NCBI GenBank assembly: GCA_030045295.1
Contig: JASIGD010000436.1
Location: forward strand, 1-12,689
Length of the DNA: 12,689 nt
Direction: 5' to 3'
From: Streptosporangiaceae bacterium
GTDB lineage: Bacteria; Actinomycetota; Actinomycetes; Streptosporangiales; Streptosporangiaceae
The translations under genes and the position numbers were made by a program. This document shows, one piece after another, positions 1 to 8,947 of the stretch. Within the stretch, counting starts at the first letter, position 1; each line of letters opens with the position of its first letter. The notes below the pieces were generated by a model. That model was given only the letters and a program-made list of their open reading frames with translations, was not told the DNA's origin and ran no database searches.

Positions 1-947
1 GGGTGCTGGACGCCTTCGAGCAGAGCAGGCAGCCGCGGATCATGTACGACCTCGACGGCAGCCCGGTGCCCGATGAGCGGGAAGATCCCGAGCTCGAAGG
101 CTACCGGCGCTCCGCCCCGGTGCGATGGGGCAATGGCGCGGCCGACCAGCGCCAGCACGATGTCTACGGCGAGATACTCGACTGCGCGGATCAGTGGGTC
201 CGCAGCGGCGGACCAACTGATCCGTCGCTGTGGACAGCGCTGGCCCAGCTGGCCGACATGGCTGGGGAGGCCTGGCGGCAGCCGGACCAGGGCATCTGGG
301 AGGTACGCAGTGAGGGCCGGGTCTTCACCTATTCCGCGGCGATGTGCCAGGTGGCCCTGGACCGAGCGGCGGCCATCGGCGAACGGCTCGGCCTGCCAGG
401 ATCGGTGCCGGCCTGGCGGTCTGCCGCTGACAAGCTGCGGCAGACCATCCTGGACTGGTCATGGGACGAGGATGCCCAGACGCTGAGCGAGCATCTCGAT
501 GGCGGCGGCAGCCTGGACGTCAGCCTGCTAGCCCTTCCGCTGCGGCGAGTCCTGCCGGCCGACCACCCGCGCATGGTGGCCACCGCCGCCGCCATAGCCG
601 AGCGCTTGTCGGCCGGCGACGGCCTGCTGTACCGCTACTTGCACCACGACTCGCCCGACGGCATCGCGGGCGATGAGGGCGCCTTCGTGCTGTGCAGCTT
701 CTGGCTGGTCGACAACCTGACCATGCAGGGCCGGTTCGACGAGGCCGGGCAACTGTATGCCTCGCTGTGCGCCAGAGCGAGCCCGCTCGGCCTGCTGTCC
801 GAGCAGATCGACCCGTCGACGGGCGAGTTCATCGGCAATTTCCCGCAGGCGTTCAGCCACATCGGCGTCATCGCCAGCGGCGTGACTCTCGCCCGCGCGC
901 TCGCCGCCGCAGGCGGCGAGGCAAGCACGGCGGGAGCGTCGGCATGA
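1..947 (+). CDS. Glycoside hydrolase family 15 protein (glucoamylase/trehalase-like), 5' truncated by window edge
   Basis: The frame is open from the first base, and family members are about 600 residues long, so only the C-terminal half (about 314 residues) is present. The visible fragment carries GH15 C-terminal blocks: EGYRRSAPVRWGNGAADQ at fragment residues 32-49, GIWEVR at 97-102, whose Glu100 fits the general acid, and LLSEQIDP at 264-271, whose Glu267 fits the general base, followed by GNFPQAFSHIG. Known members hydrolyse terminal alpha-glucosidic bonds of trehalose, maltose or dextrins by inversion; the substrate cannot be told from this fragment. There is no sign of frame damage. The stop overlaps the next start as ATGA at 944-947, so it is translationally coupled to the G6PD-like gene. 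That pairing suggests glucose release feeding sugar-phosphate oxidation, which is inference. Confidence 0.88.
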   Translation, partial: VLDAFEQSRQPRIMYDLDGSPVPDEREDPELEGYRRSAPVRWGNGAADQRQHDVYGEILDCADQWVRSGGPTDPSLWTALAQLADMAGEAWRQPDQGIWEVRSEGRVFTYSAAMCQVALDRAAAIGERLGLPGSVPAWRSAADKLRQTILDWSWDEDAQTLSEHLDGGGSLDVSLLALPLRRVLPADHPRMVATAAAIAERLSAGDGLLYRYLHHDSPDGIAGDEGAFVLCSFWLVDNLTMQGRFDEAGQLYASLCARASPLGLLSEQIDPSTGEFIGNFPQAFSHIGVIASGVTLARALAAAGGEASTAGASA

Positions 948-2314
948 TCGAGCGGCTCGCCATCTTCGGGGCGACGGGTGACCTGACCGCGCGCTACCTG
1001 CTGCCCGGACTAGCCGCGCTGCGGGCCGCCGGCCAGCTCGGCGACCGGTTCCAGCTGGCCGGCGCCGGCCGGGAGGAGTGGGATACCGCGGGCTTCCGGC
1101 AATGGGCGGCCGCCCAGCTCGATCGTCACGGCGGCCGGTTTCCAGCCGCCGCCAGGCAGGAGGTCGTATCGGCGTCCAGCTACCATCAGGCAGATGTCGG
1201 CGACACATCCAGCGTCGCGGATGTCATCGCCGGCGACGGACCGGTCGCCGCCTACCTCGCCCTCCCGCCCTCGGTTTTTCCCGTCGCCGTCTCCGCTCTG
1301 CACGATGCGGGCCTGCCGCCGGGTAGCAGGATCGTCCTGGAGAAGCCCTTCGGCGAGGACCTGGACAGCGCCGTCGAGCTGAACCGGCTGCTCGCCCAGC
1401 TCGTGCCCGAGCCGGCGGTGTTCCGGGTAGACCATTTCCTGGCCATGACGACGGTGCAGAACGTACTCGGTACCCGGCTGGCCAACCGCATGCTCGAACC
1501 GATCTGGAACAGTACGCATATCGCCGAGGTGGACATCGTCTGGGACGAATCGCTCGCCCTGGAGGGCCGGGCGGGCTATTACGACGGCGTCGGCGCGCTC
1601 AAGGACATGCTGCAGAATCACCTGCTGCAGCTGCTCTGCCTGGTCGCGATGGAGTCGCCGATCAGCCTCAGCGAGCGCGACCTGCGCGACCGCAAGCTGG
1701 ATGTCCTGCGGTCGGTGCGGCCCCTCAGCGACTCCGACGTTGTGCGCCGCACCCGCCGGGCCCGCTACCTGGCCGGCCAGATCGGCGACCACCAGGTCCC
1801 CGCCTACGCGGACGAGGAAGGCGTCAACCCCCGGCACGGCACCGAGACCTTCGCCGAAATAGAACTCGAACTGGACAACTGGCGCTGGCCAGGAACGGTC
1901 TTCCGGCTCCGGACCGGAAAAGCACTCGGGCGAGACCGCAAAGAGGTGGCCGTGCACTTCCGGTCCGTACCGCACCTGCCGTTCGGCCACAGCGGGGAAG
2001 CACTGCCCAACGTGCTGCGGTTCGGGCTCGAGCCGGAAAGCCTCACCGTGGACCTGACCGGCATCGGGGCCCGCGCGCACACCCTCGTCCCGCTAGAGCT
2101 GACCGCCCGGATCGATCCGCCCGAACTGCCCGCCTACGGCCGGCTCCTGCTGGACGTGCTGAACGGGAACGCCGCCTTGTCGATCCGCGGCGACGAAGCC
2201 GAAGAGGCCTGGCGGGTCGTCGCGCCGGTGCTGTCCGCCTGGTCGAAAGATCTCGTCCCGATGCTGGAGTACCGGGCTGGCTCCGAGGGCCCGGGATCCT
2301 GGCCGCATCGCTGA
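944..2314 (+). CDS. zwf: Divergent glucose-6-phosphate 1-dehydrogenase-like protein
   Basis: 456 residues, near the usual 460-510 for G6PD. The ATG at 944 is chosen because it overlaps the upstream stop and places the Rossmann motif FGATGDL at residues 8-14, where the family has it. EKPFG (133-137) and the block GYYDGVGALKDMLQNHLLQLL are family-typical. G6PD oxidises glucose 6-phosphate to 6-phosphogluconolactone with NAD(P)+. One feature is odd: the signature DHYLGK(E) reads DHFLAM at 163-168. The catalytic Asp and His remain, but the Gly is Ala and the conserved substrate-phosphate-binding Lys is Met. The usual TAE before the GxxGR element is also altered (VDIVWDESLALEGR). It may be a G6PD paralogue with changed substrate or activity. 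Family membership is clear; the exact reaction is not, so the symbol is tentative. Confidence 0.82.
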   Translation: MIERLAIFGATGDLTARYLLPGLAALRAAGQLGDRFQLAGAGREEWDTAGFRQWAAAQLDRHGGRFPAAARQEVVSASSYHQADVGDTSSVADVIAGDGPVAAYLALPPSVFPVAVSALHDAGLPPGSRIVLEKPFGEDLDSAVELNRLLAQLVPEPAVFRVDHFLAMTTVQNVLGTRLANRMLEPIWNSTHIAEVDIVWDESLALEGRAGYYDGVGALKDMLQNHLLQLLCLVAMESPISLSERDLRDRKLDVLRSVRPLSDSDVVRRTRRARYLAGQIGDHQVPAYADEEGVNPRHGTETFAEIELELDNWRWPGTVFRLRTGKALGRDRKEVAVHFRSVPHLPFGHSGEALPNVLRFGLEPESLTVDLTGIGARAHTLVPLELTARIDPPELPAYGRLLLDVLNGNAALSIRGDEAEEAWRVVAPVLSAWSKDLVPMLEYRAGSEGPGSWPHR

Positions 2315-2359
2315 GCTCGCCCTGGCCATGACCACCCCCGGCGACACCTCCACCGCCCG

Positions 2360-2536
2360 AAAAGAATCCTGGTCAACGCGGCCCGCGGGCCGATCATCAA
2401 TGACGACGCCCGGTACCTGGCCCTCAAGCAGGGCTGGATCGCCGGCGCCGGCCTGGACGATATCGAGGAGGAACCGGCCAAGCTGCGGGACTGGAAGCCC
2501 GCGGCCCAACTTGCGATGGGAGCAGGAGCGTCATGA
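2360..2536 (+). pseudogene. Remnant of D-isomer-specific 2-hydroxyacid dehydrogenase (C-terminal NAD-binding part)
   Basis: Translation in the frame of codon 2366 gives [15 protein letters not shown], then [17 protein letters not shown] and LRDWKP. This is the characteristic C-terminal stretch of the NAD-binding domain of PGDH/formate-dehydrogenase-like D-2-hydroxyacid dehydrogenases: LVN(T/A)ARG with the substrate-binding Arg, then AGAxLDxxEEEP with the catalytic-region Glu. Only about 48 of about 320 residues are present. There is no start codon or N-terminal domain in this frame upstream, because the frame runs back into the stop of the preceding gene (2312-2314). The usual following block with the catalytic His (TPHxA) is missing and is replaced by a short tail ending at TGA 2534-2536. 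That stop overlaps the ATG of adhP. It is a decayed fragment, not a functional gene. Confidence 0.75.
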
Positions 2537-3552
2537 CTACAATGAAGGCCGCCGTGGTCTCGAAGCTGGGCGGCAGGGTGGAAATCCGGGAGCTTCCCGT
2601 ACCCGAGCCCGGTCCTGGCCAGGTACTTGTCCGTATGGTGGCGTCCGGGCTCTGTCACACCGACATCCACGCCGCCGCTGGCGACTGGCCCGTCAAACCG
2701 GCCCCACCGTTCACACCCGGCCATGAGGGCGTGGGCATCGTCGAGGCGGCGGGGCCTGGCGCTGGCTTGCACAAGAAGGGGGAGCGGGTTGCCATCGCGT
2801 GGCTGGGGTCCGCGTGCGGGCACTGCCGGTACTGCCTCAGCGGCTGGGAGACGCTGTGTGAGTCTCAGCAGAACACCGGCTACTCGACCGATGGCGCTTG
2901 GGCTGAGTACGCACTCGCCGACGACCGTTACGTGGTAACGGTCCCGGACGGGGTGTCCTCTTTCGACGCAGCGCCGCTGACCTGTGCCGGGGTGACCACG
3001 TTCAAGGCCGTCAAGGTCTCCAGAATCCAGCCGGGCGAGACAGCCGCGGTGTTCGGCGTGGGTGGCCTCGGGCACCTCGCCTTGCAGTATGCGAACTTGT
3101 TCGGCGGCAAGGTGATCGGCGTCGATATCGAGGACCCGAAGCTGGACCTGGCCGGGCAGCTCGGAGCCGACCACGTGGTCAACGCGCGCAGCACCGACCC
3201 CGTCCAGGCGATCCAGGATCTCGGCGGGGCCGACGTCGTCATCTCCACGGCGGCCTCGCCAAGGTCATTCGAGCAGGCGTTCGGCTCCCTCCGCCGCGGC
3301 GGCCGGCTCGTCTGCGTCGGGCTGCCCGCTGACGACAAGATGACCATCCCGATCTTCGACACGGTGCTCAGCGGAAAATCCATCATCGGCTCCATCGTCG
3401 GCACCCGCCAAGATCTTGCCGATGTCTTCGCACTGCACGGGGCCGGCCGCACCAGGGTCATCGCGGAAGAGCGTCGGCTCGAGGACGTCAACGCGTGCGT
3501 CGACGACGTGCTCGCCGGCCGTGTCCCAGCCCGGGTCGTCTTTAGCTTCTGA
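2533..3552 (+). CDS. adhP: Zinc-dependent NAD(P) alcohol dehydrogenase, AdhP type
   Basis: 339 residues, the normal length for tetrameric bacterial medium-chain ADH. Catalytic zinc ligands are Cys41 (GLCHTD), His64 (PGHEGVG) and Cys151 (LTCAG). Structural zinc ligands are Cys95, Cys98, Cys101 and Cys109. The Rossmann motif GVGGLG is at 175-180, and an acidic residue ends the second strand (GVDIED, Asp198), which favours NAD+ over NADP+. It interconverts primary alcohols such as ethanol with aldehydes in the cytosol. The ATG at 2533 follows AGGAG at 2524-2528 with a short 4-base gap; ATG 2542 (MKAAVV) is an alternative start closer to the family N-terminus. It begins inside the last codons of a dehydrogenase remnant and is followed by another remnant. 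All catalytic residues are intact. Natural substrate unknown. Confidence 0.92.
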   Translation: MTTMKAAVVSKLGGRVEIRELPVPEPGPGQVLVRMVASGLCHTDIHAAAGDWPVKPAPPFTPGHEGVGIVEAAGPGAGLHKKGERVAIAWLGSACGHCRYCLSGWETLCESQQNTGYSTDGAWAEYALADDRYVVTVPDGVSSFDAAPLTCAGVTTFKAVKVSRIQPGETAAVFGVGGLGHLALQYANLFGGKVIGVDIEDPKLDLAGQLGADHVVNARSTDPVQAIQDLGGADVVISTAASPRSFEQAFGSLRRGGRLVCVGLPADDKMTIPIFDTVLSGKSIIGSIVGTRQDLADVFALHGAGRTRVIAEERRLEDVNACVDDVLAGRVPARVVFSF

Positions 3553-3644
3553 CATGACTTGCGAACGTGCGGGTCGGCAGCCCGGACGTCGCTTCTATCC
3601 GGTGACCCAGGGCGGCACCGTTTCAGTTCCGCTGGTCAAGCCGC

Positions 3645-3800
3645 CTACGCGCCGGATGGCTGCGGCATCAGGCCCAACTGCATGAGCAGCGAGACCTGAT
3701 CGTAGTAGAGATCCCCTCCGACGACCCGCCCGCTCGGGTCGAAGTGCCACATCTCGCAGAGCGGCAGCGTGAACTCCTTGCCGGTGGCGGGGAGCGGCCC
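3645..3800 (-). pseudogene. Remnant of SnoaL/NTF2-like (ester cyclase-type) protein, C-terminal end only
   Basis: On the minus strand, the frame ending at TAG (3647-3645) reads TGKEFTLPLCEMWHF, then GRVVGGDLYYDQVSLLMQLG and LMPQPSGA. This resembles the last strands of SnoaL-like/NTF2-superfamily proteins (pattern: TGK, hydrophobic strand, then G(K/R)I/V, YYDQ, LLxQLGL). Only about 50 residues are recognisable out of the usual 120-140. Upstream the frame runs into the 3' end of glnA with no sensible start codon, so the N-terminal part has been lost. It lies directly behind glnA in the same direction. Remnant status is inferred from the missing N-terminus and start. The stretch 3553-3644 between adhP and this remnant shows nothing else recognisable. 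Confidence 0.6.
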
Positions 3801-3808
3801 GAGAAGGG

Positions 3809-5233
<1,425 letters not shown>

Positions 5234-5301
5234 CAACCCTCCCGGGTACATGGCACGCGTTCTGGTTCTCGAGCACGCGATTCGGACGGTAGCCGTCGGC
5301 A

Positions 5302-5339
5302 ATTTCCGAGCCGTGTCTGGTTTGTTTCACCGATGTTAC
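5302..5339 (-). promoter_or_regulatory. GlnR operator upstream of glnA
   Basis: Read on the minus strand, four 5-mers lie exactly 6 bases apart: GTAAC-n6-GAAAC-n6-GACAC-n6-GAAAT. The known GlnR a/b-site consensus in actinobacteria is gTnAC-n6-GaAAc, repeated. All four half-sites and all three spacings fit, with one weaker final base. The box ends about 69 bp before the glnA ATG. A possible -10 (TACCGT, minus strand, 5291-5286) would put the box near -40, suitable for an activator. Nitrogen control of glnA by GlnR is well known in Streptomyces; here it is inferred from the site. Confidence 0.85.
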
Positions 5340-5402
5340 GGCTCGCGGCCAAGCTCAGGGCACCCATTCCGGCCCGCCGCCGGCTCAGCGGCCCGGAACG
5401 GA

Positions 5403-5408
5403 TACCGT
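5403..5408 (+). promoter_or_regulatory. Putative -10 element for leaderless RDD transcript
   Basis: TACCGT matches the actinobacterial TANNNT -10. It is followed by exactly 6 bases and then GTG at 5415, the geometry of a leaderless transcript whose first base is the start codon. No Shine-Dalgarno sequence is seen before the GTG. The prediction rests on spacing only. Confidence 0.55.
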
Positions 5409-5414
5409 GGTGTG

Positions 5415-5912
5415 GTGGGCAAGAGACCCCGTAATCGCGGTAGCGCGAGCCCGCCGCGGGCCGGTGCCGCGGAGCAGGCTGGCCCCGGGCCGGCTAGCAC
5501 CGCGCAGCTGACGGCCCCGGACGCTGTCCCGGACGCCGACTATCCCGGCAAGCGGTTCGGCCTGCCGCAGCACGGTCCGATGTCGGTGGCCAGCATGGGC
5601 AGGCGGGTCCTGGCGCTGCTCATCGACTGGCTGCTCTGCATGGCGATCGCGTGGTGGCTCACGCACTCGCAGTTCTGGACGATCGTCGTGTTCGCGGTCG
5701 AGGTCTACGTGCTCACCGCGTTGACCGGCATCACGGTGGGCAAGCGGCTCACCGGCATCCGCGTGATCAGGGCTGATGGCGGCCTGGTGGGCTTCCGCTG
5801 GGCCCTGGTGCGCACCGCGCTCCTGCTGACCGTCGTGCTGCCGCTGCTCACCGACTACGACAGGCGGGGCGTGCACGACCGCGCCGCGAACACCCTCGTC
5901 GTTCGCCTGTAA
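5415..5912 (+). CDS. RDD family membrane protein
   Basis: 165 residues from GTG 5415; GTG 5412 is one codon upstream and equally readable, but 5415 fits the -10 spacing. Residues 1-55 are Pro/Ala/Gly-rich and probably cytosolic. Three hydrophobic segments follow at about 64-83, 86-107 and 128-146. RDD-type features are GRRVLALLIDW with Arg and Asp71 in the first helix, TVGKRLTGIRVI (107-118), and the C-terminal DRRGVHDRAANTLVV. RDD proteins are small membrane proteins of mostly unknown role; some relatives have been proposed as ion transporters. It diverges from glnA and converges on the DUF4191 gene with only 4 bases between stops. An RDD gene next to glnA is, from memory, a recurrent actinobacterial arrangement. 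Confidence 0.85.
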   Translation: MGKRPRNRGSASPPRAGAAEQAGPGPASTAQLTAPDAVPDADYPGKRFGLPQHGPMSVASMGRRVLALLIDWLLCMAIAWWLTHSQFWTIVVFAVEVYVLTALTGITVGKRLTGIRVIRADGGLVGFRWALVRTALLLTVVLPLLTDYDRRGVHDRAANTLVVRL

Positions 5913-5916
5913 CCGG

Positions 5917-6651
5917 CTACCTGGTCTTCGGCCTGGGCATCTTGGGCTGCCTGATGTTCTTCGGGATCGGCCCCTTGGGTGCCTGCAACGACGGCGGCAG
6001 CGCCTTGAGCCGGTGGTTGATGTCACTGATCGCGGCCGGCTTGAGGTTGCGGGGCAGCCGCATGATCTTGCGCTGCAGCTTGCTGATCGGGATCTGGCCT
6101 TCCTCGTTTCCCACCTGGAACTCGTAAATAGGCACCTCGTAAGCTACCCGGGCGACCCGCTTCTTCTCCGCGGCGAGCAAGCTGGCCAGCCGGTTGGGGG
6201 AGCCCTCGCCGACCAGGATGACCCCGGGCCGGCCCACGGCCCGGTGCACCACGTCCAGGCTCCTGTTGGCCTGGACGGCAGGATTCACCGTCCAGTTGCC
6301 GCGCATGTTCTCCAGCACCGCAGCCGCCGCGCCCGGCTGTCCCTCGATGGTCGCGTACTGCGCCGACTGCGCGAACCTGCCGAACAAGAGCGTGGCGACC
6401 AGCACGCCGAGGACCACGCCGAGCGGGATGAGCAGCGCAGCCAGGCCGGTGAGCAGGCCCACGATTACCAGCACCACGATCGTGCCGAGCCCGCTGCCGA
6501 TCACGATCGGTAGCGCCCTCGGGTTGGTGCGGTGCACCAGGCCCGCGACCATGCGTATCTGCTTCAGCCGCCCGGCATTCGCCATATCCGCGGCGGCATC
6601 CGGGCTGACGGCCGGATTGGCGGAGCCGGGCTTTCTCGACATGCGTGCCAT
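5917..6651 (-). CDS. DUF4191 family membrane protein
   Basis: 244 residues from ATG 6651. Two adjacent hydrophobic segments at about 47-67 and 71-91 form a hairpin, with a basic N-terminus and a long C-terminal soluble part containing YATIEGQPGAAAAVLENMRGNW, which fits the actinobacterial DUF4191 family. The C-terminus is rich in Pro, Lys and Arg. Function is unknown. ATGs at 6663 and 6642 are alternatives; 6651 is chosen because TATGCT (6664-6659, minus) lies 7 bases before it, a leaderless-type spacing, and it gives an N-terminus (MAR...) like relatives. The neighbourhood (glnA on one side, lipA on the other) supports the family call. Confidence 0.82.
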   Translation of the reverse strand: MARMSRKPGSANPAVSPDAAADMANAGRLKQIRMVAGLVHRTNPRALPIVIGSGLGTIVVLVIVGLLTGLAALLIPLGVVLGVLVATLLFGRFAQSAQYATIEGQPGAAAAVLENMRGNWTVNPAVQANRSLDVVHRAVGRPGVILVGEGSPNRLASLLAAEKKRVARVAYEVPIYEFQVGNEEGQIPISKLQRKIMRLPRNLKPAAISDINHRLKALPPSLQAPKGPIPKNIRQPKMPRPKTR

Positions 6652-6658
6652 GCTCCGC

Positions 6659-6664
6659 AGCATA
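6659..6664 (-). promoter_or_regulatory. Putative -10 element for DUF4191 gene
   Basis: On the minus strand TATGCT (TANNNT type) is followed by 7 bases and then ATG 6651. This resembles a leaderless or near-leaderless start. It implies that the DUF4191 gene can be transcribed independently of lipA. Confidence 0.5.
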
Positions 6665-6697
6665 CGGTTCCCGAGCCCCGGACAGAAACCAGCGCGG

Positions 6698-6722
6698 GCG
6701 CCGCTTCGTGCGGTTCCGGCGC
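6698..6722 (-). terminator. Possible lipA terminator hairpin
   Basis: GCGCCG (6698-6703) pairs with CGGCGC (6717-6722), with a 13-base loop that can itself form CCGC/GCGG. It lies about 20 bases downstream of the lipA stop on the minus strand. No T tract follows, as is common for actinobacterial terminators, so the call is weak. Confidence 0.3.
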
Positions 6723-6742
6723 GCTAGGCGGACGTTCTCTCG

Positions 6743-7693
6743 CTACGCCGAGGCAGCGGCGGCCGCGGAGTCGGCGCGCTGCCCGATGGCCTGCGCGTAT
6801 AGCCGCCCGGCCCGGTAGGAGGACCGCACCAGGGGCCCGGACATGACGCCGGCGAACCCGAGCTCGAGCGCCTCGTCACGGAGCTCGACGAACTCCTCGG
6901 GCTTCACCCAGCGCGCCACCGGATGGTGCCGCGGCGTCGGCCGCAGGTACTGGGTAATGGTCAGCAGCTCGCAGCCGACGGTCCGCAGGTCCCGCATGGC
7001 CTCGGTGATCTCGTGCCGTTCCTCGCCGAGTCCCAGGATCAGGTTCGACTTCGTGACCAGCCGCGCGTCGCGGGCCTCGCGCAGCACGTCCAGGGACCGG
7101 GCGTACCTGAATCCCGGCCTGATGCGCCGGAAGATGCGCGGCACCGTCTCGATGTTGTGAGCGAGGACCTCCGGCTCGGCCGCGAAGACCTGCGCCAGCC
7201 GGTCGGGATCGGCGTTGAAGTCAGGGATGAGCAGTTCCACGCCACAGCCGGGAACGGCGGCGTGGATCTCCCGGCCGGTCTGCGCGTACAGCCAGGCGCC
7301 GCCGTCAGCCAGGTCATCGCGCGCGACGCCGGTCACGGTGGCGTACTTCAGGCCCATCGCCGCGACCGACTCCGCGACCCGCCGCGGCTCCTCCCGGTCG
7401 AGCGGCCGAGGCCTACCGGTGTCGATCTGGCAGAAGTCGCACCGCCGGGTGCACTGGTCGCCGCCGATGAGGAAGGTGGCCTCGCGGTCTTCCCAGCACT
7501 CGAAGATGTTCGGGCAGCCGGCCTCCTCGCAGACCGTGTGCAGGCCCTCGCTGCGGACCAGGGCCTTGAGCTGCGTGTAGGACGGCCCGGTGCGCAGCCT
7601 GGTCTTGATCCACGGTGGCTTCCGCTCGATCGGAACCTGGCTGTTGCGGGCCTCCAGGCGGAGCATCCGCCGGCCCTCGGGTGCGAGTACCAC
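6743..7693 (-). CDS. lipA: Lipoyl synthase (radical SAM)
   Basis: 316 residues, typical length. It inserts two sulfurs into protein-bound octanoyl groups to make lipoyl cofactors for 2-oxoacid dehydrogenases and the glycine cleavage system. The auxiliary 4Fe-4S cluster ligands are Cys55, Cys60 and Cys66 ([12 protein letters not shown]). The radical SAM cluster is CTRRCDFC (Cys81, 85, 88). The C-terminal RSSY (290-293) supplies the serine ligand of the auxiliary cluster. The GTG at 7693 is preferred over ATG 7666 because [16 protein letters not shown] aligns with relatives and TACGCT lies 6 bases before it, a leaderless geometry. It is divergent from the YbjQ gene, and lipB follows beyond that gene on the same strand. 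Confidence 0.97.
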   Translation of the reverse strand: MVLAPEGRRMLRLEARNSQVPIERKPPWIKTRLRTGPSYTQLKALVRSEGLHTVCEEAGCPNIFECWEDREATFLIGGDQCTRRCDFCQIDTGRPRPLDREEPRRVAESVAAMGLKYATVTGVARDDLADGGAWLYAQTGREIHAAVPGCGVELLIPDFNADPDRLAQVFAAEPEVLAHNIETVPRIFRRIRPGFRYARSLDVLREARDARLVTKSNLILGLGEERHEITEAMRDLRTVGCELLTITQYLRPTPRHHPVARWVKPEEFVELRDEALELGFAGVMSGPLVRSSYRAGRLYAQAIGQRADSAAAAASA

Positions 7694-7699
7694 CCTTCC

Positions 7700-7705
7700 A
7701 GCGTA
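7700..7705 (-). promoter_or_regulatory. Putative -10 element for leaderless lipA
   Basis: TACGCT on the minus strand (TANNNT type), then 6 bases, then the GTG start at 7693. The 48-base gap between lipA and the YbjQ gene must hold both divergent promoters. Confidence 0.55.
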
Positions 7706-7741
7706 TGTTGCTGAGCGTCGACGGCCGTAAAGAGGAACGAC

Positions 7742-8065
7742 ATGATCTTGAGCACAATGAATGACCTGCCCGGGTACGAGGTCACCGAGGTGATCGGCGA
7801 GGTCTTCGGCATCACCGTCCGGTCGAGGAACGTCGGTTCGCAGATCGGTGCCGCCTTCAAGTCGCTGGGCGGCGGCGAGCTTCGCGGCATGACCAAGCTG
7901 CTGACGACCAGCCGGACGGAGGCACAGGACAGGCTGGTCGAAGCGGGCCAGGCCAAGGGCGCGGACGCCATCCTGGCGATGCGGTTCGACGTGAGCGAAC
8001 TGCAGAATGTCGGTCAGGAGATCTGCGCGTACGGCACCGCCGTCAAGATCCGCCGCGCCGACTGA
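7742..8065 (+). CDS. YbjQ / UPF0145 (DUF74) family protein
   Basis: 107 residues, the usual size of this family. It starts at ATG 7742 after an AGAGGA ribosome binding site at about 7730. The signature parts are [22 protein letters not shown], then a Gly-rich stretch, ARG-like helix residues [24 protein letters not shown] and the closing [11 protein letters not shown]. Family members form pentameric or larger rings; they are sometimes called heavy-metal binding, but the function is not established. No transmembrane segment or signal peptide. It lies on the opposite strand between lipA and lipB, and converges on lipB with 25 bases between them. Confidence 0.9.
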   Translation: MILSTMNDLPGYEVTEVIGEVFGITVRSRNVGSQIGAAFKSLGGGELRGMTKLLTTSRTEAQDRLVEAGQAKGADAILAMRFDVSELQNVGQEICAYGTAVKIRRAD

Positions 8066-8090
8066 CGCGGGCTAACCAGACCGGCTCGGG

Positions 8091-8858
8091 CTAACCGGCC
8101 AGGGCCTTACGGTAGCCGGTCAGTGCTTCAGCGTCGTAGGCATGACGCCAGCTTCGGTAACCGAGAACATCGGCCAGGTGGCGCTCGACGACCGGGGTGA
8201 CCTCCGCGACGGTGACACGCCGGCCGGCTTCGGCCGACAGCGTCGTGACCCCCGCGTCGCGGATGCCGCAGGGGACGATGCGGTCGTACCAGGACAGGTC
8301 GCAGTCGCAGTTCAGCGCGAACCCGTGCATGGTGACGCCCCGGGCCACCCGGGCCCCTATCGCGCCGACCTTGCGATCGGGCGTCCCCGTCCCTGGTACG
8401 GGCTCCGTCCCCGGGGCGTGCCCCTCGCCTTGGGCGTCGCCCGGGCGGCTCTCGCCGCCCGGCACCCACGCGCCGCTGCGGCCTCCCACGCGCACCGCGG
8501 TGACACCGAACTCCGCGCAGGTCCGGATCATGGCCTCTTCGAGCGCCCGCACGTAGCCAACCACGTCGACCGGTTCGCGGAGCTTCACGATCGGGTAGCC
8601 GGTCAGCTGCCCGGGCCCGTGCCAGGTGATCTTGCCGCCGCGGTCCACGTCGATGACCGGCGCGCCGGGATCTCCGAACGGCCGGTCGGATCGCGCCGTG
8701 CGCTTGCCGGCCGTGTACACGGGCTCGTGCTCAAGCAGCAGGCAGCTGTCCGGAACCTCGTCGGCTACACGCCGGGCGTGAACGCGCCGCTGCAGATCCC
8801 AGCCGTCGGTATAACCGACCGGGGAGGGGCCGAAGACCAGGTAAACAAGGTCGCTCAC
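8091..8858 (-). CDS. lipB: Octanoyltransferase
   Basis: 255 residues. It transfers octanoate from acyl carrier protein to lipoyl domains, the step before LipA. The signature [18 protein letters not shown] starts at residue 73. The catalytic Lys is Lys163 ([11 protein letters not shown]), and the catalytic Cys is Cys197 in IVPCGI. MHGFALN (177-183) is conserved. Between WV (131-132) and DRK (161-163) there is a low-complexity Gly/Pro/Glu-rich insertion of about 28 residues, probably a surface loop; length variation here is known in the family. The GTG start at 8858 has TAAGCT (8872-8867, minus) 7 bases upstream, again leaderless-like, though GGGGA just before it could act as a weak ribosome binding site. 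Confidence 0.96.
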   Translation of the reverse strand: MSDLVYLVFGPSPVGYTDGWDLQRRVHARRVADEVPDSCLLLEHEPVYTAGKRTARSDRPFGDPGAPVIDVDRGGKITWHGPGQLTGYPIVKLREPVDVVGYVRALEEAMIRTCAEFGVTAVRVGGRSGAWVPGGESRPGDAQGEGHAPGTEPVPGTGTPDRKVGAIGARVARGVTMHGFALNCDCDLSWYDRIVPCGIRDAGVTTLSAEAGRRVTVAEVTPVVERHLADVLGYRSWRHAYDAEALTGYRKALAG

Positions 8859-8935
8859 TTTCCCCAGCTTACGCGCGACCGCGTCCGGGGCTGCCGGAAG
8901 CGGCGTCGGTTGCCGGGCGGCACGGCCACCCGGCG

Positions 8936-8941
8936 CAGAAT
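8936..8941 (+). promoter_or_regulatory. Putative -10 element for membrane-protein gene
   Basis: CAGAAT keeps the two most conserved -10 positions (A2, T6) and is followed by 6 bases and GTG 8948. There is no Shine-Dalgarno sequence. The match is weaker than the TANNNT sites elsewhere in the window. Confidence 0.35.
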
Positions 8942-8947
8942 GAAGCT

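Noticed and set aside
1010..2080. Long minus-strand open frame opposite the G6PD-like gene
   Set aside because: It is a GC-bias shadow: the plus-strand frame has clear family motifs and the antisense translation shows none.
2653..2679. TGTCACA inside adhP, possible ECF41 promoter
   Set aside because: At 16-base spacing the second element is CGCT, not CGTC, and the bases encode the conserved LCHTD residues of adhP.
2328..2726. Open frame starting MTTPGDTST between the G6PD-like gene and adhP
   Set aside because: It reads across the adhP start in another frame, and the dehydrogenase similarity lies in a different frame.
5234..5302. Upstream in-frame start extending glnA by 23 residues
   Set aside because: The extension has no family similarity, reaches into the GlnR site, and the ATG at 5233 has a good GGAGG ribosome binding site.
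8397..8462. Low-complexity insertion in lipB as possible foreign DNA
   Set aside because: It is in frame, flanked by intact catalytic motifs, and loop length here is known to vary in the family.
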